NCBI GenBank assembly: GCA_024681495.1
Contig: JAILAS010000171.1
Span: forward strand, 1 to 17,785
DNA from: Eubacterium sp.
GTDB taxonomy: Bacteria > Bacillota > Clostridia > Lachnospirales > Lachnospiraceae
Direction: 5' to 3'
Length of the DNA: 17,785 bases
This document shows, piece after piece, positions 1-5,722 of the stretch; positions within the stretch are counted from its first letter, which is position 1, and each line of letters opens with the position of its first letter. The position numbers were made by a program, and so were the translations under genes. The notes below the pieces were generated by a model. It worked only from the letters and a program-made list of their open reading frames with translations. It was not told where the DNA came from and did no database searches.

Positions 1-1982
1 ACACATATCAAAAGATAATGAATCACTTCACCCCTAAGCTCTGGCTGGGCATGACGGCGACGCCGGACAAACGGGACGACAATGTGGCCGGGCGGAACGT
101 ATATGAGATATTCAACTACCAGATCGCGTATGAGATTAGGCTGCAGCAGGCCATGGAAGAGAATCTCCTGTGTCCCTTCCACTATTTCGGGCTGACGGAT
201 TTGTCGATTATAGGCGACGACGAGGAGGCAGAGCGTGACTTTTCCATGCTGACCTCCGACGAGCGGGTGAAACACATTGTTACCCAGGCCGATTACTACA
301 GCTACAGCGGGGACAGGGTCAAGGGACTTATTTTCTGCAGTAGCATCAAAGAGTCCGAGGTGCTCTCGGAGAAGTTCAACAAGGTCATTAACCCCGAAAC
401 GGGCAGGCCGTTCAGGACGATCGCATTGAACGGAAGCGCCACCGAGGAGGAGAGGCAGGAGGCCTTCGAGCGGCTGGCTATGGATGAAAGCGAGAGCGCT
501 GCAGACGGTAAACAGTCGCCTGCGTATGGCGATTGCATCACCACGGGAAAGGGGCCGTTGGACTATATATTCTCGGTGGAGATTCTGAACGAGGGTGTCG
601 ACATCGTCGAGGTGAATCAGGTTATAATGCTTCGCCCGACCCAGTCTCCCATAGTCTTCATCCAGCAGCTGGGGCGCGGCCTCAGAAAGGCAGAGGGTAA
701 GGAGTACGTCGTTATCCTGGATTTCATAGGGAACTACCGGAACAACTTCATGATTCCCATCGCTCTTTCCGGCGACCGCACATACAACAAGGACAACCTA
801 AGGCGCTACGTGCAGGAGGGCGGAAGGGTGATTCCCGGCGCGTCCACAGTGCACTTCGACGAGATAAGCAGGAAGAGGATCTTTGCGTCCGTCGACTCGG
901 CTAACTTCAGCGAAATCAAGCTGATTAAGGATAATTATAAGAATCTGAGGAATAAGCTGGGACGCATCCCCGCCCTGAAGGACTTCGATGACTACGGGGA
1001 GATGGATGTCCTTTGTATCTTTAACAATTCCAGCCTGGGCTCGTATTATAAATTCCTGGTCAAATACGAGGACGAATATAAGGTGAGGCTGACGAAGGAC
1101 GAGGAGAAAATCGTCGAGTTCGTTTCGAAGAAGCTCGCCAACGGCAAGAGGATTCAGGAGCTGCAGATGCTTCGCAGGATTATGGCCTATGCGAGGAGAT
1201 TCCCGGGAGTCGGCCTTTTCGAGGAGCTGGCCGAGGATATGAGGCAGAGGGGCAAGGAAATCAGTGAGGCCCAGCAGCAGAATATCGTAAATGTGCTGAC
1301 GAACGAATTTCCGGCGGGCAGTGCGAAGAGTACGTATTCGCAGTGTGTGTTTATCGAAGAAGCGGACGGGGATTACAGGCCGACGGAGGCGTTCATGGAG
1401 ATGCTTAAGAACGTTGAATTTTACGACGTTCTTAAGGAACTCGTGGATTTTGGAATCAGTCGGTACGAGAGGGATTATAAGTACTCATATGAGGATTCGG
1501 ACCTCGTTTTGTACAAGAAGTATACCTACGAGGATGTTTGCAGGCTTTTGAACTGGGAGCAGAATATGGTTCCGCTCAACATCGGCGGATACAAGTATGA
1601 CGAGAAGACGAAGACATTCCCGGTGTTTATCAACTACCATAAGGATGAAGACATAAGCGCTACCACGAAATACGAGGACCATTTCGAGCCCGGATTCCGT
1701 GACAGACTGATAGCTATATCCAAATCCGGAAGGACGTTGCAGTCCGGTGACGTTCAGAACTTTATTAAGTCGAGGGAGAGAGGGATACACGTGGAGCTCT
1801 TCGTCCGCAAGAACAAGGATGACACGATTTCCAAGGAGTTCTACTATCTTGGCAGAATGCAGCCCAGCGGGAAAGTCAAGGAATTCCGGATGACCGGAAC
1901 GGATAAAACGGCTGTCGAAATCGAATGGATCCTGGACGTCCCTGTGCGTGAGGATCTGTATGAATACATCGTCAGCGATTAA
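1..1982 (+). CDS. DEAD/DEAH-type superfamily II helicase with DUF3427-like C-terminus (5' partial)
   Basis: This is the 3' part of a superfamily II helicase. The frame is open to the window edge (first full codon at 3), and the Met at 18 lies inside the helicase core, so the true start is upstream. Motif III (LGMTATP) appears at the very beginning. A helicase C domain follows, with GLIFCSS and the motif V/VI region NEGVDIVEVNQVI and QQLGRGLR at about residues 190-225 counted from the Met at 18. The remaining ~400 residues match the general layout of the DUF3427 family, including a C-terminal block (from YKKYTYEDVCRLLNW on) that resembles the nucleic-acid/modified-base recognition tail of these proteins. 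Known family members often begin with a phospholipase-D-type nuclease domain, which would lie outside the window. A Nudix hydrolase gene starts 10 nt after the stop, suggesting co-transcription. DNA repair or defence roles are both possible; the sequence does not decide. Confidence 0.88.
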   Translation, partial: TYQKIMNHFTPKLWLGMTATPDKRDDNVAGRNVYEIFNYQIAYEIRLQQAMEENLLCPFHYFGLTDLSIIGDDEEAERDFSMLTSDERVKHIVTQADYYSYSGDRVKGLIFCSSIKESEVLSEKFNKVINPETGRPFRTIALNGSATEEERQEAFERLAMDESESAADGKQSPAYGDCITTGKGPLDYIFSVEILNEGVDIVEVNQVIMLRPTQSPIVFIQQLGRGLRKAEGKEYVVILDFIGNYRNNFMIPIALSGDRTYNKDNLRRYVQEGGRVIPGASTVHFDEISRKRIFASVDSANFSEIKLIKDNYKNLRNKLGRIPALKDFDDYGEMDVLCIFNNSSLGSYYKFLVKYEDEYKVRLTKDEEKIVEFVSKKLANGKRIQELQMLRRIMAYARRFPGVGLFEELAEDMRQRGKEISEAQQQNIVNVLTNEFPAGSAKSTYSQCVFIEEADGDYRPTEAFMEMLKNVEFYDVLKELVDFGISRYERDYKYSYEDSDLVLYKKYTYEDVCRLLNWEQNMVPLNIGGYKYDEKTKTFPVFINYHKDEDISATTKYEDHFEPGFRDRLIAISKSGRTLQSGDVQNFIKSRERGIHVELFVRKNKDDTISKEFYYLGRMQPSGKVKEFRMTGTDKTAVEIEWILDVPVREDLYEYIVSD

Positions 1983-1992
1983 TGGAGGATAT

Positions 1993-2394
1993 ATGAAGAC
2001 AATCAGAGTGGTGGCCGCCGTCATCAAGGCCGAAAATGAGGCGGGAGAGCCGATAATATTCGCGACCCAGAGGGGGTACGGTGATTTCAAGGGCGGATGG
2101 GAATTCCCGGGCGGAAAGATCGAGGAAGGTGAGACTCCTCAACAGGCCCTAAAACGCGAAATTATGGAAGAGCTAGACACCGAGATCTCCGTGGGAGAGC
2201 TCATCGAGACGGTGGAATACGACTACCCCACCTTTCACCTTTCCATGGACTGCTTCTGGAGCGAGATCGTCAGGGGTGATCTGGTGCTGAAGGAGCACGA
2301 GGCGGCCAGATGGCTGACCGGCACGGAGCTAAACGACGTCGACTGGCTACCGGCCGACATCACCCTCATAGAAATAATCGCCTCTGCAATCTAG
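1993..2394 (+). CDS. Nudix hydrolase, MutT-like (nucleoside triphosphate pyrophosphohydrolase)
   Basis: A 133-residue single-domain Nudix protein. The Nudix box is complete: G41-x5-E47-x7-R55-E56-x2-E59-E60 (GGKIEEGETPQQ, then LKREIMEEL), preceded by the GGWEFPGG turn at 34-41 typical of MutT/CTP-pyrophosphohydrolase-like sanitising enzymes. These cleave (d)NTPs or their oxidised forms to the monophosphate and pyrophosphate with Mg2+ held by the box glutamates. The C-terminal W-x-x-x-x-E-L-x-x-V-x-W-L-P-A-D pattern is also typical. The start at 1993 is chosen because GGAGG lies at 1984-1988. An upstream in-frame ATG at 1948 would lie inside the helicase gene and lacks a ribosome site. The gene follows the helicase stop by 10 nt, so the two probably form one operon. 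The exact substrate cannot be read from the sequence. Confidence 0.93.
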   Translation: MKTIRVVAAVIKAENEAGEPIIFATQRGYGDFKGGWEFPGGKIEEGETPQQALKREIMEELDTEISVGELIETVEYDYPTFHLSMDCFWSEIVRGDLVLKEHEAARWLTGTELNDVDWLPADITLIEIIASAI

Positions 2395-2400
2395 CATAAA

Positions 2401-2444
2401 AAAAGAAAGGCTATCCTCCTTCACCGAAAAGTGAAGGGGGATAG
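2401..2444 (-). terminator. Intrinsic terminator, best on the minus strand
   Basis: A 14-bp stem (2411-2424 with 2431-2444, one G-U pair) closes a 6-nt loop. On the minus strand it is followed by a T-rich run (complement of the A-tract at 2396-2407), the classic intrinsic terminator layout. On the plus strand only TGCTTT follows, so it is a weaker terminator for the helicase-Nudix operon, although it may serve both directions. Confidence 0.8.
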
Positions 2445-2580
2445 TGCTTTAAGGAGTTTTGGCGATTGTATAGTCGTAGAAGTGCTTGTTGATAGTGGGG
2501 TCGAACAAGCTATCGCCATTCTTCTGTTAGGGGGGGAGGCCATCCCAATAGCCGAAACCCCGGATGCTATGTTGACTACG
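2401..2580 (-). ncRNA. Candidate minus-strand structured small RNA (~180 nt), family not recognised
   Basis: A complete transcription unit is visible on the minus strand: a promoter (-35 TTGAAT at 2615-2610, 17-bp spacer, -10 CATAAT at 2592-2587), a predicted start near 2580, and the strong terminator ending at about 2401. The body can fold extensively. GCTTGTT/AACAAGC (7 bp, 2484-2490 with 2504-2510) sits inside GGCGAT/ATCGCC (2461-2466 with 2512-2517). AGAAG/CTTCT and GGGGT/ACCCC offer further or alternative pairings, and the 5' end GTAGTC can pair with GACTAT. The only long minus frame is 55 codons (2588-2421). Its Met overlaps the -10 box and has no ribosome site, so translation from it is unlikely. 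I do not recognise 6S, tmRNA, SRP or RNase P signatures. Confidence 0.5.
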
Positions 2581-2586
2581 CATATC

Positions 2587-2665
2587 ATTATGACAAAAGT
2601 TTAGGAGCAATTCAATTGACAAAAATTGAAATTTTTTAAACTAAGTTTTGGTTAATCTAGACAAA
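2587..2665 (-). promoter_or_regulatory. Promoter module A (minus strand), shared with module B
   Basis: Minus-strand promoter with -35 TTGAAT (2615-2610), a 17-bp spacer and an extended -10, TGT-CATAAT (2592-2587). About 30 bp upstream lies the box TTTGTCTAGATTAACCAAAA (2665-2646). The same arrangement, with closely matching bases, occurs upstream of the 3-hydroxyacyl-CoA dehydrogenase gene at 3887-3810. It would drive the small RNA candidate at 2580-2401. Confidence 0.6.
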
Positions 2666-2718
2666 GCGTAGGTTATGCTAGGTTATAGAAAAGACATACT
2701 TCCATAACCAAAAGTTAT
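2646..2718. repeat. Phased GGTTA(T) boxes
   Basis: GGTTA at 2650, GGTTAT at 2671 and GGTTAT at 2681 lie in the same orientation at distances of 21 and 10 bp (about two turns and one turn of DNA). An inverted copy, ATAACC, is at 2704-2709, followed by GTTAT at 2714. This looks like clustered binding sites for a regulator upstream of promoter module A. The remainder of the stretch 2646-2731 shows no gene. Confidence 0.35.
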
Positions 2719-2724
2719 AGAACA

Positions 2725-2769
2725 TAAAAACCCCCTCCCCCTTCCCGAGGCCGGGGAAGGGAGGAGGGG
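2725..2769 (-). terminator. Intrinsic terminator of the 3-hydroxyacyl-CoA dehydrogenase gene
   Basis: A 15-bp GC-rich stem (2732-2746 with 2754-2769, a single bulged A at 2762) with a 7-nt loop lies 25 nt past the dehydrogenase stop. In the minus direction it is followed by TTTTTATG (complement of 2724-2730). This fits a strong intrinsic terminator for the minus-strand gene. Confidence 0.85.
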
Positions 2770-2793
2770 ACAAACAGGGGGTGGTGTTACCAA

Positions 2794-3756
2794 CTAGTTG
2801 TAGTCGTAGAATCCCTTGCCGGCGGTAACTCCGGTCTCGCCCTTGTCTATTTTCTCTTTCAGCATCTTGCCGATTTTATTGATGAGGGTGCCTTCGGTCT
2901 GAGCCTCGGGCTTCATCTGGTTGATGTTATATGCGGTGGTCAGTCCGACGATGTCAAGGATCTCGAAGGGTCCCTTGGGTGCGCCGGTGGCGAGCCTCCA
3001 GGTGAGGTCGATCGTCTCGGGATCGGCAACTTCATCGGCCCACAGACCCTGAGCCGCGCTGAGGAACGGAACGAGCATCGAGTTCAGGATGTAGCCCGGC
3101 TGCTCCTTGTGGAGCTGGAGGGGAACCATGTTGATCTCGTCAGCGAAAGCTACGACCTTCTCGTATACCGCCGGGTCGGTGCCGGGATGTCCCATTACCT
3201 CTGCGGTGTTGTTCTTCCAGATGGTGTTTGCGAAGTGCAGGGCGCAGTACTTCTCCGGCCTTCCGGTGTGCTCCGCGAACGTGCTCGGCAGCAGGGTGGA
3301 AGAGTTCGTGCAGAGGATGGAATCCTCAGACATCACGTCCTTCATCTTCTCATACATTTCAATCTTTGCCTCGGGATTCTCGGCCATAGCCTCGATGATG
3401 ATGTCGGCGTCCGCCAATGCCTTCGCCAGATCAAGCTCGAGATGCACGTGCTCTGCGAAGTTCTGCTCCGCCTGAGCGCTGAGCTCGTCGATCTTCTCAG
3501 CGGTGATGCCCTCCCAGGTCCTTATCATTCCGTGAGGATAGAGGAATGCTCCCATCGGGTTGCCGATGAGCTTCTTAGCGCCCTCCAGGTCAGCCAACAT
3601 GGCTGCGCTGTACTGGTCTACCTTGGACTGCGTACGTCCGATGGAACCCTCGGAACGAAGCCAGAACGTCGTGTCGTGACCCGTGTAAGCGCTCATAAGT
3701 CCGATCTGCGTGCCCAGAACGCCGCCTCCTACGATAACTACTTTCTTAAAACTCAT
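2794..3756 (-). CDS. 3-hydroxyacyl-CoA dehydrogenase family protein
   Basis: A 320-residue NAD-dependent dehydrogenase of the 3-hydroxyacyl-CoA dehydrogenase family, which oxidises (or, in butyrate-forming anaerobes, reduces) the C3 oxygen of acyl-CoA. The N-terminal Rossmann fold shows GGGVLGTQIG at 10-19 and EAMAEN at 122-127. The catalytic His174 (ALHFAN) and its partner Glu186 (AEVM) are 12 residues apart, as in characterised members. N151 (CTNSST) and N225 (YILNSM) fit the active-site asparagine and serine positions, and the C-terminus ends GKGFYDYN as usual. The stretch between 160 and 190 diverges from typical Hbd (HFANTIWKN instead of HFFNPVP), so the substrate may not be plain 3-hydroxybutyryl-CoA. 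The start is supported by AAAGGAG 7 nt upstream. The gene is monocistronic, with its own promoter (3838-3810) and terminator (2769-2725). Confidence 0.93.
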   Translation of the reverse strand: MSFKKVVIVGGGVLGTQIGLMSAYTGHDTTFWLRSEGSIGRTQSKVDQYSAAMLADLEGAKKLIGNPMGAFLYPHGMIRTWEGITAEKIDELSAQAEQNFAEHVHLELDLAKALADADIIIEAMAENPEAKIEMYEKMKDVMSEDSILCTNSSTLLPSTFAEHTGRPEKYCALHFANTIWKNNTAEVMGHPGTDPAVYEKVVAFADEINMVPLQLHKEQPGYILNSMLVPFLSAAQGLWADEVADPETIDLTWRLATGAPKGPFEILDIVGLTTAYNINQMKPEAQTEGTLINKIGKMLKEKIDKGETGVTAGKGFYDYN

Positions 3757-3809
3757 GCCAAACTCCTTTCAAGTCCCGTTATTAGCGGTGTTGCTTTGAT
3801 TATGTCGCT

Positions 3810-3887
3810 ATTATCACAAAAGAAAAAACGGAATTCAATTGGCAAAATGGGGATTTATCATTCAAACTTTTGGTTATAGTAGACAAA
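3810..3887 (-). promoter_or_regulatory. Promoter module B of the 3-hydroxyacyl-CoA dehydrogenase gene
   Basis: Minus-strand -35 TTGAAT (3838-3833), 17-bp spacer, extended -10 TGT-GATAAT (3815-3810), giving a predicted start near 3803 and a ~47-nt leader. The upstream box TTTGTCTACTATAACCAAAA (3887-3868) matches 17 of 20 positions of the box in module A (2665-2646), at nearly the same distance (one base shorter). Confidence 0.7.
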
Positions 3888-3918
3888 AAAACCGTTATGC
3901 ATCAGAGGCATAACGGTT
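3884..3918 (-). terminator. Intrinsic terminator facing the dehydrogenase promoter
   Basis: An 11-bp stem (3890-3900 with 3908-3918) with a 7-nt loop is followed on the minus strand by seven T (complement of 3884-3890). It would stop minus-strand transcripts arriving from the sda side before they enter promoter module B. The right arm can also pair with TTATGCC just beyond it (GGCATAACGGTTATGCC at 3907-3923 is a near-perfect palindrome), so two alternative hairpins compete. No minus-strand gene is visible upstream. Confidence 0.6.
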
Positions 3919-3970
3919 ATGCCGAAACACATGCGTTTATGCGGGTTGCGGGCCATTTGGGCCGCGCAGT

Positions 3971-3999
3971 TTGACATCGCCCCACGTTTTGTATAGAAT
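3971..3999 (+). promoter_or_regulatory. Near-consensus sigma-A promoter of sdaAB-sdaAA
   Basis: -35 TTGACA (3971-3976), 17-bp spacer, -10 TAGAAT (3994-3999); predicted start near 4006. The sdaAB start codon is about 63 nt downstream. The -35 hexamer is perfect and the -10 has one mismatch. Confidence 0.8.
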
Positions 4000-4009
4000 C
4001 TTTCTATAC
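3991..4009. promoter_or_regulatory. Perfect inverted repeat over the sda -10 box and start site (candidate operator)
   Basis: GTATAGAA-TCT-TTCTATAC, two perfect 8-bp arms around 3 bases, covers the -10 hexamer and the predicted transcription start. The position is the classic one for a repressor site. The regulator is unknown. Confidence 0.5.
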
Positions 4010-4050
4010 AGACAAGGGTGCCTGACGGCGCTCTTGTCTTTTTTTGTTTT
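4010..4050 (+). terminator. Intrinsic terminator inside the sdaAB leader (candidate attenuator)
   Basis: A continuous 13-bp stem (4010-4022 with 4027-4039, two G-U pairs) with the 4-base loop TGAC is followed by TTTTTTTGTTTT. It starts within about 5 nt of the predicted transcript 5' end and lies between the promoter and the sdaAB start at 4069. Most transcripts from the promoter would be expected to stop as ~40-nt RNAs unless read-through is regulated. The leader upstream of the hairpin is too short for a conventional riboswitch aptamer. Confidence 0.75.
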
Positions 4051-4068
4051 AAAGAAAGGACGGGCAAT

Positions 4069-4746
4069 ATGAATCTTTTCGACGTAGTGGGACCGGTTAT
4101 GGTGGGGCCCTCGAGCTCGCACACCGCCGGGGCCGTGAAGATCGGCAACGTGTGCGCCAGGCTTATGAGCGAGAGAATAGTGAAGGCCGACATCTATCTG
4201 CACGGGTCTTTTGCGGCCACGGGGCAGGGGCATGGCACAGACAGGGCGCTGGTGGCCGGATTGCTGGGCATGAAGGTGGACGACTCACGGATTCCCGACA
4301 GCTTCCGGCTGGCTGAAGAGGCCGGGATGGAGTACGCCTTCCTGAGCGCGGATTTGGGAGACTGCCACCCCAACAGCGCCAGGATCTGCATGGAGGGAGA
4401 GAGCGGCAAGACCCTCGAGGTGGTGGGCGCCTCGGTCGGCGGCGGGCGCATCAATATCGTGGAGATCGACGGATTGTCGGCCAATTTCAGCGGCGACTAT
4501 CCGACGCTTATCGTTCATAACATGGACCAGCCGGGGCACGTCGCCGAGGTGACGTCCATGCTGCAGCACAAGTCGGTGAACATCGCGACCATGCAGCTGT
4601 ACAGGTCCGGCCGGGGCGGCAATGCGGTGATGATAATCGAGACCGATCAGGAGACGCCGCTCGAGGCCGTCGGGTGGCTCGAGCATCTCGAGGGAGTCCA
4701 CAAGGTAACATATTACAGCCCGAGTGAGGAAGAAGCCTATGTTTAG
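4069..4746 (+). CDS. sdaAB: L-serine dehydratase, iron-sulfur-dependent, beta subunit
   Basis: A 225-residue beta subunit of the two-subunit, [4Fe-4S] type L-serine dehydratase, which converts L-serine to pyruvate and ammonia in the cytosol. The family signature GPSSSHT is at 13-19, and the middle holds the HGSFAATGQGHGTD segment (45-58) typical of this fold. An ACT regulatory domain occupies about 145-218 (YPTLIVHNMDQPGHVAEVTS, then NIATMQLYRSGRGG), the part that in related enzymes senses amino acids. The start at 4069 is preceded by AAGGA at 4056-4060. An in-frame GTG at 4018 would begin inside the terminator hairpin and is rejected. The stop overlaps the start of sdaAA by 8 nt, implying translational coupling of the two subunits. 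Regulation probably includes the inverted repeat over the -10 box and the leader terminator. Confidence 0.96.
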   Translation: MNLFDVVGPVMVGPSSSHTAGAVKIGNVCARLMSERIVKADIYLHGSFAATGQGHGTDRALVAGLLGMKVDDSRIPDSFRLAEEAGMEYAFLSADLGDCHPNSARICMEGESGKTLEVVGASVGGGRINIVEIDGLSANFSGDYPTLIVHNMDQPGHVAEVTSMLQHKSVNIATMQLYRSGRGGNAVMIIETDQETPLEAVGWLEHLEGVHKVTYYSPSEEEAYV

Positions 4747-5608
4747 TTCGTTGGAGGAATTGAAGGAATCGTGCGCGGAGCGCGGGCTGCCCATCTGGAA
4801 GGTGGTGCAGGAAGAGGACGCGAAGGAGCAGGGAATCACGCCCGGGGAGCACTTCGCGAAGATGGCCGGGTTCTATTCGGCGATGAAGCTGTCGGACGAG
4901 AATTACGACTCCGGGCTGAAGAGCCGCAGCGGGCTGGTCGGCGGTGAGGCGGGCAAGATTGCCGGCCGAAGGGCGGCAGGCGGACTCTTGTGCGGAGACT
5001 TCTGCGGGATGGTCATGGAGAAGGCGCTTCGTGTGAGCGAGTCGAATGCGTGCATGAAGCGGATTGTGGCGGCGCCTACGGCCGGATCGTGTGGCGTGCT
5101 TCCCGCAGTGCTGGTCAGCTATCAGCAGACGAAGAATGTACCGGACGAAAAGATGGTTGAGGCGCTCTATGTGGCCGCAGGTATAGGCGGTGTAATTGCG
5201 AGCAGGGCTACCCTTTCGGGCGCCGAGGGCGGGTGCCAGGCGGAGATTGGTTCGGCCTCGGCCATGGCGGCGGGCGCCCTGTGCTACCTTATGGGCGGCG
5301 AAGACACGATGATCACTCATGCGGCGGCGATGGCGCTAAAAAGCCTGCTCGGGCTGGCCTGCGATCCTGTGGCCGGCCTCGTCGAGGTTCCCTGCGTGAA
5401 GAGAAATGTCATTGGGGCCGTCAATGCGGTTACCGCCTCGGATATGGCATGCGCCGGTATCGTCAGCAGGATTCCCCCGGACGAGGTGATAGACGCCATG
5501 AAGAGCATCGGCAGGCAGATGAGCCCTGCCATTAAGGAGACGGGGACCGGAGGCCTGGCCGCTACGCCCACGGGGCGCGGGATGGCGGCGGCTATGGAGG
5601 CGGTTTAG
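4739..5608 (+). CDS. sdaAA: L-serine dehydratase, iron-sulfur-dependent, alpha subunit
   Basis: A 289-residue catalytic subunit carrying the iron-sulfur cluster of L-serine dehydratase. Three cysteines at 166 (EGGCQAE), 208 (LACDP) and 219 (VEVPC) are spaced 42 and 11 residues apart, the same spacing as the cluster ligands known from the structurally studied single-chain bacterial enzyme. Other conserved blocks are APTAGSCGVLPA at 112-123, KSRSGLVGGE at 61-70 and the glycine-rich end TGTGGLAATPTGRG. The start at 4739 is preferred: GAGGA at 4726-4730 lies 8 nt upstream, and the ATGTTTAG overlap with sdaAB is typical coupling. An in-frame GTG at 4724 is less likely. Length is normal for the alpha subunit of Firmicutes. 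No clear terminator follows before the next gene. Confidence 0.96.
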   Translation: MFSSLEELKESCAERGLPIWKVVQEEDAKEQGITPGEHFAKMAGFYSAMKLSDENYDSGLKSRSGLVGGEAGKIAGRRAAGGLLCGDFCGMVMEKALRVSESNACMKRIVAAPTAGSCGVLPAVLVSYQQTKNVPDEKMVEALYVAAGIGGVIASRATLSGAEGGCQAEIGSASAMAAGALCYLMGGEDTMITHAAAMALKSLLGLACDPVAGLVEVPCVKRNVIGAVNAVTASDMACAGIVSRIPPDEVIDAMKSIGRQMSPAIKETGTGGLAATPTGRGMAAAMEAV

Positions 5609-5631
5609 GTAGCGCTCCGGCACGATAAAAG

Positions 5632-5665
5632 TGGTATTGTGCGGGGTAATTGTGTATAATTATAC
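5632..5665 (+). promoter_or_regulatory. Possible promoter of the GGDEF membrane protein gene, with a 12-bp palindrome
   Basis: A perfect TATAAT lies at 5655-5660. The -35 position at 17 bp (TGGTAT, 5632-5637) is poor. TATAAT lies inside the palindrome GTATAATTATAC (5654-5665), which could be an operator or chance in AT-rich sequence. A start near 5667 would make the ATG at 5669 leaderless, which favours the downstream ATG at 5723. Confidence 0.4.
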
Positions 5666-5722
5666 CCAATGCAGTCTCGTGAGATTGTATGCAAAGGAGT
5701 TTTGACTGTAGTTGGAGTTACA

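Noticed and set aside
2421..2588. 55-codon minus-strand peptide inside the small-RNA candidate
   Set aside because: No ribosome site before the Met, the Met overlaps the -10 box, and the stop lies in the terminator stem; a structured RNA explains the region better.
3109..3879. Long plus-strand frame (256 codons) antisense to the acyl-CoA dehydrogenase gene
   Set aside because: It is the shadow of a well supported minus-strand enzyme with clear motifs, promoter and terminator; its product has low-complexity, non-family sequence and no good start site.
4018..4068. Upstream GTG start extending SdaAB by 17 residues
   Set aside because: It would start inside the terminator hairpin without a ribosome site; the ATG at 4069 has AAGGA and gives the normal family N-terminus.
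4508..5320. Minus-strand frame (270 codons) opposite sdaAB/sdaAA
   Set aside because: Arg/His/Pro-rich translation typical of the complement of a GC-rich gene; both sda genes are unambiguous on the plus strand.
5669..5722. Upstream ATG extending the GGDEF membrane protein by 18 residues
   Set aside because: No ribosome site, and it lies almost on the predicted transcription start; ATG 5723 has GGAG at 5 nt. The longer form is not fully excluded.
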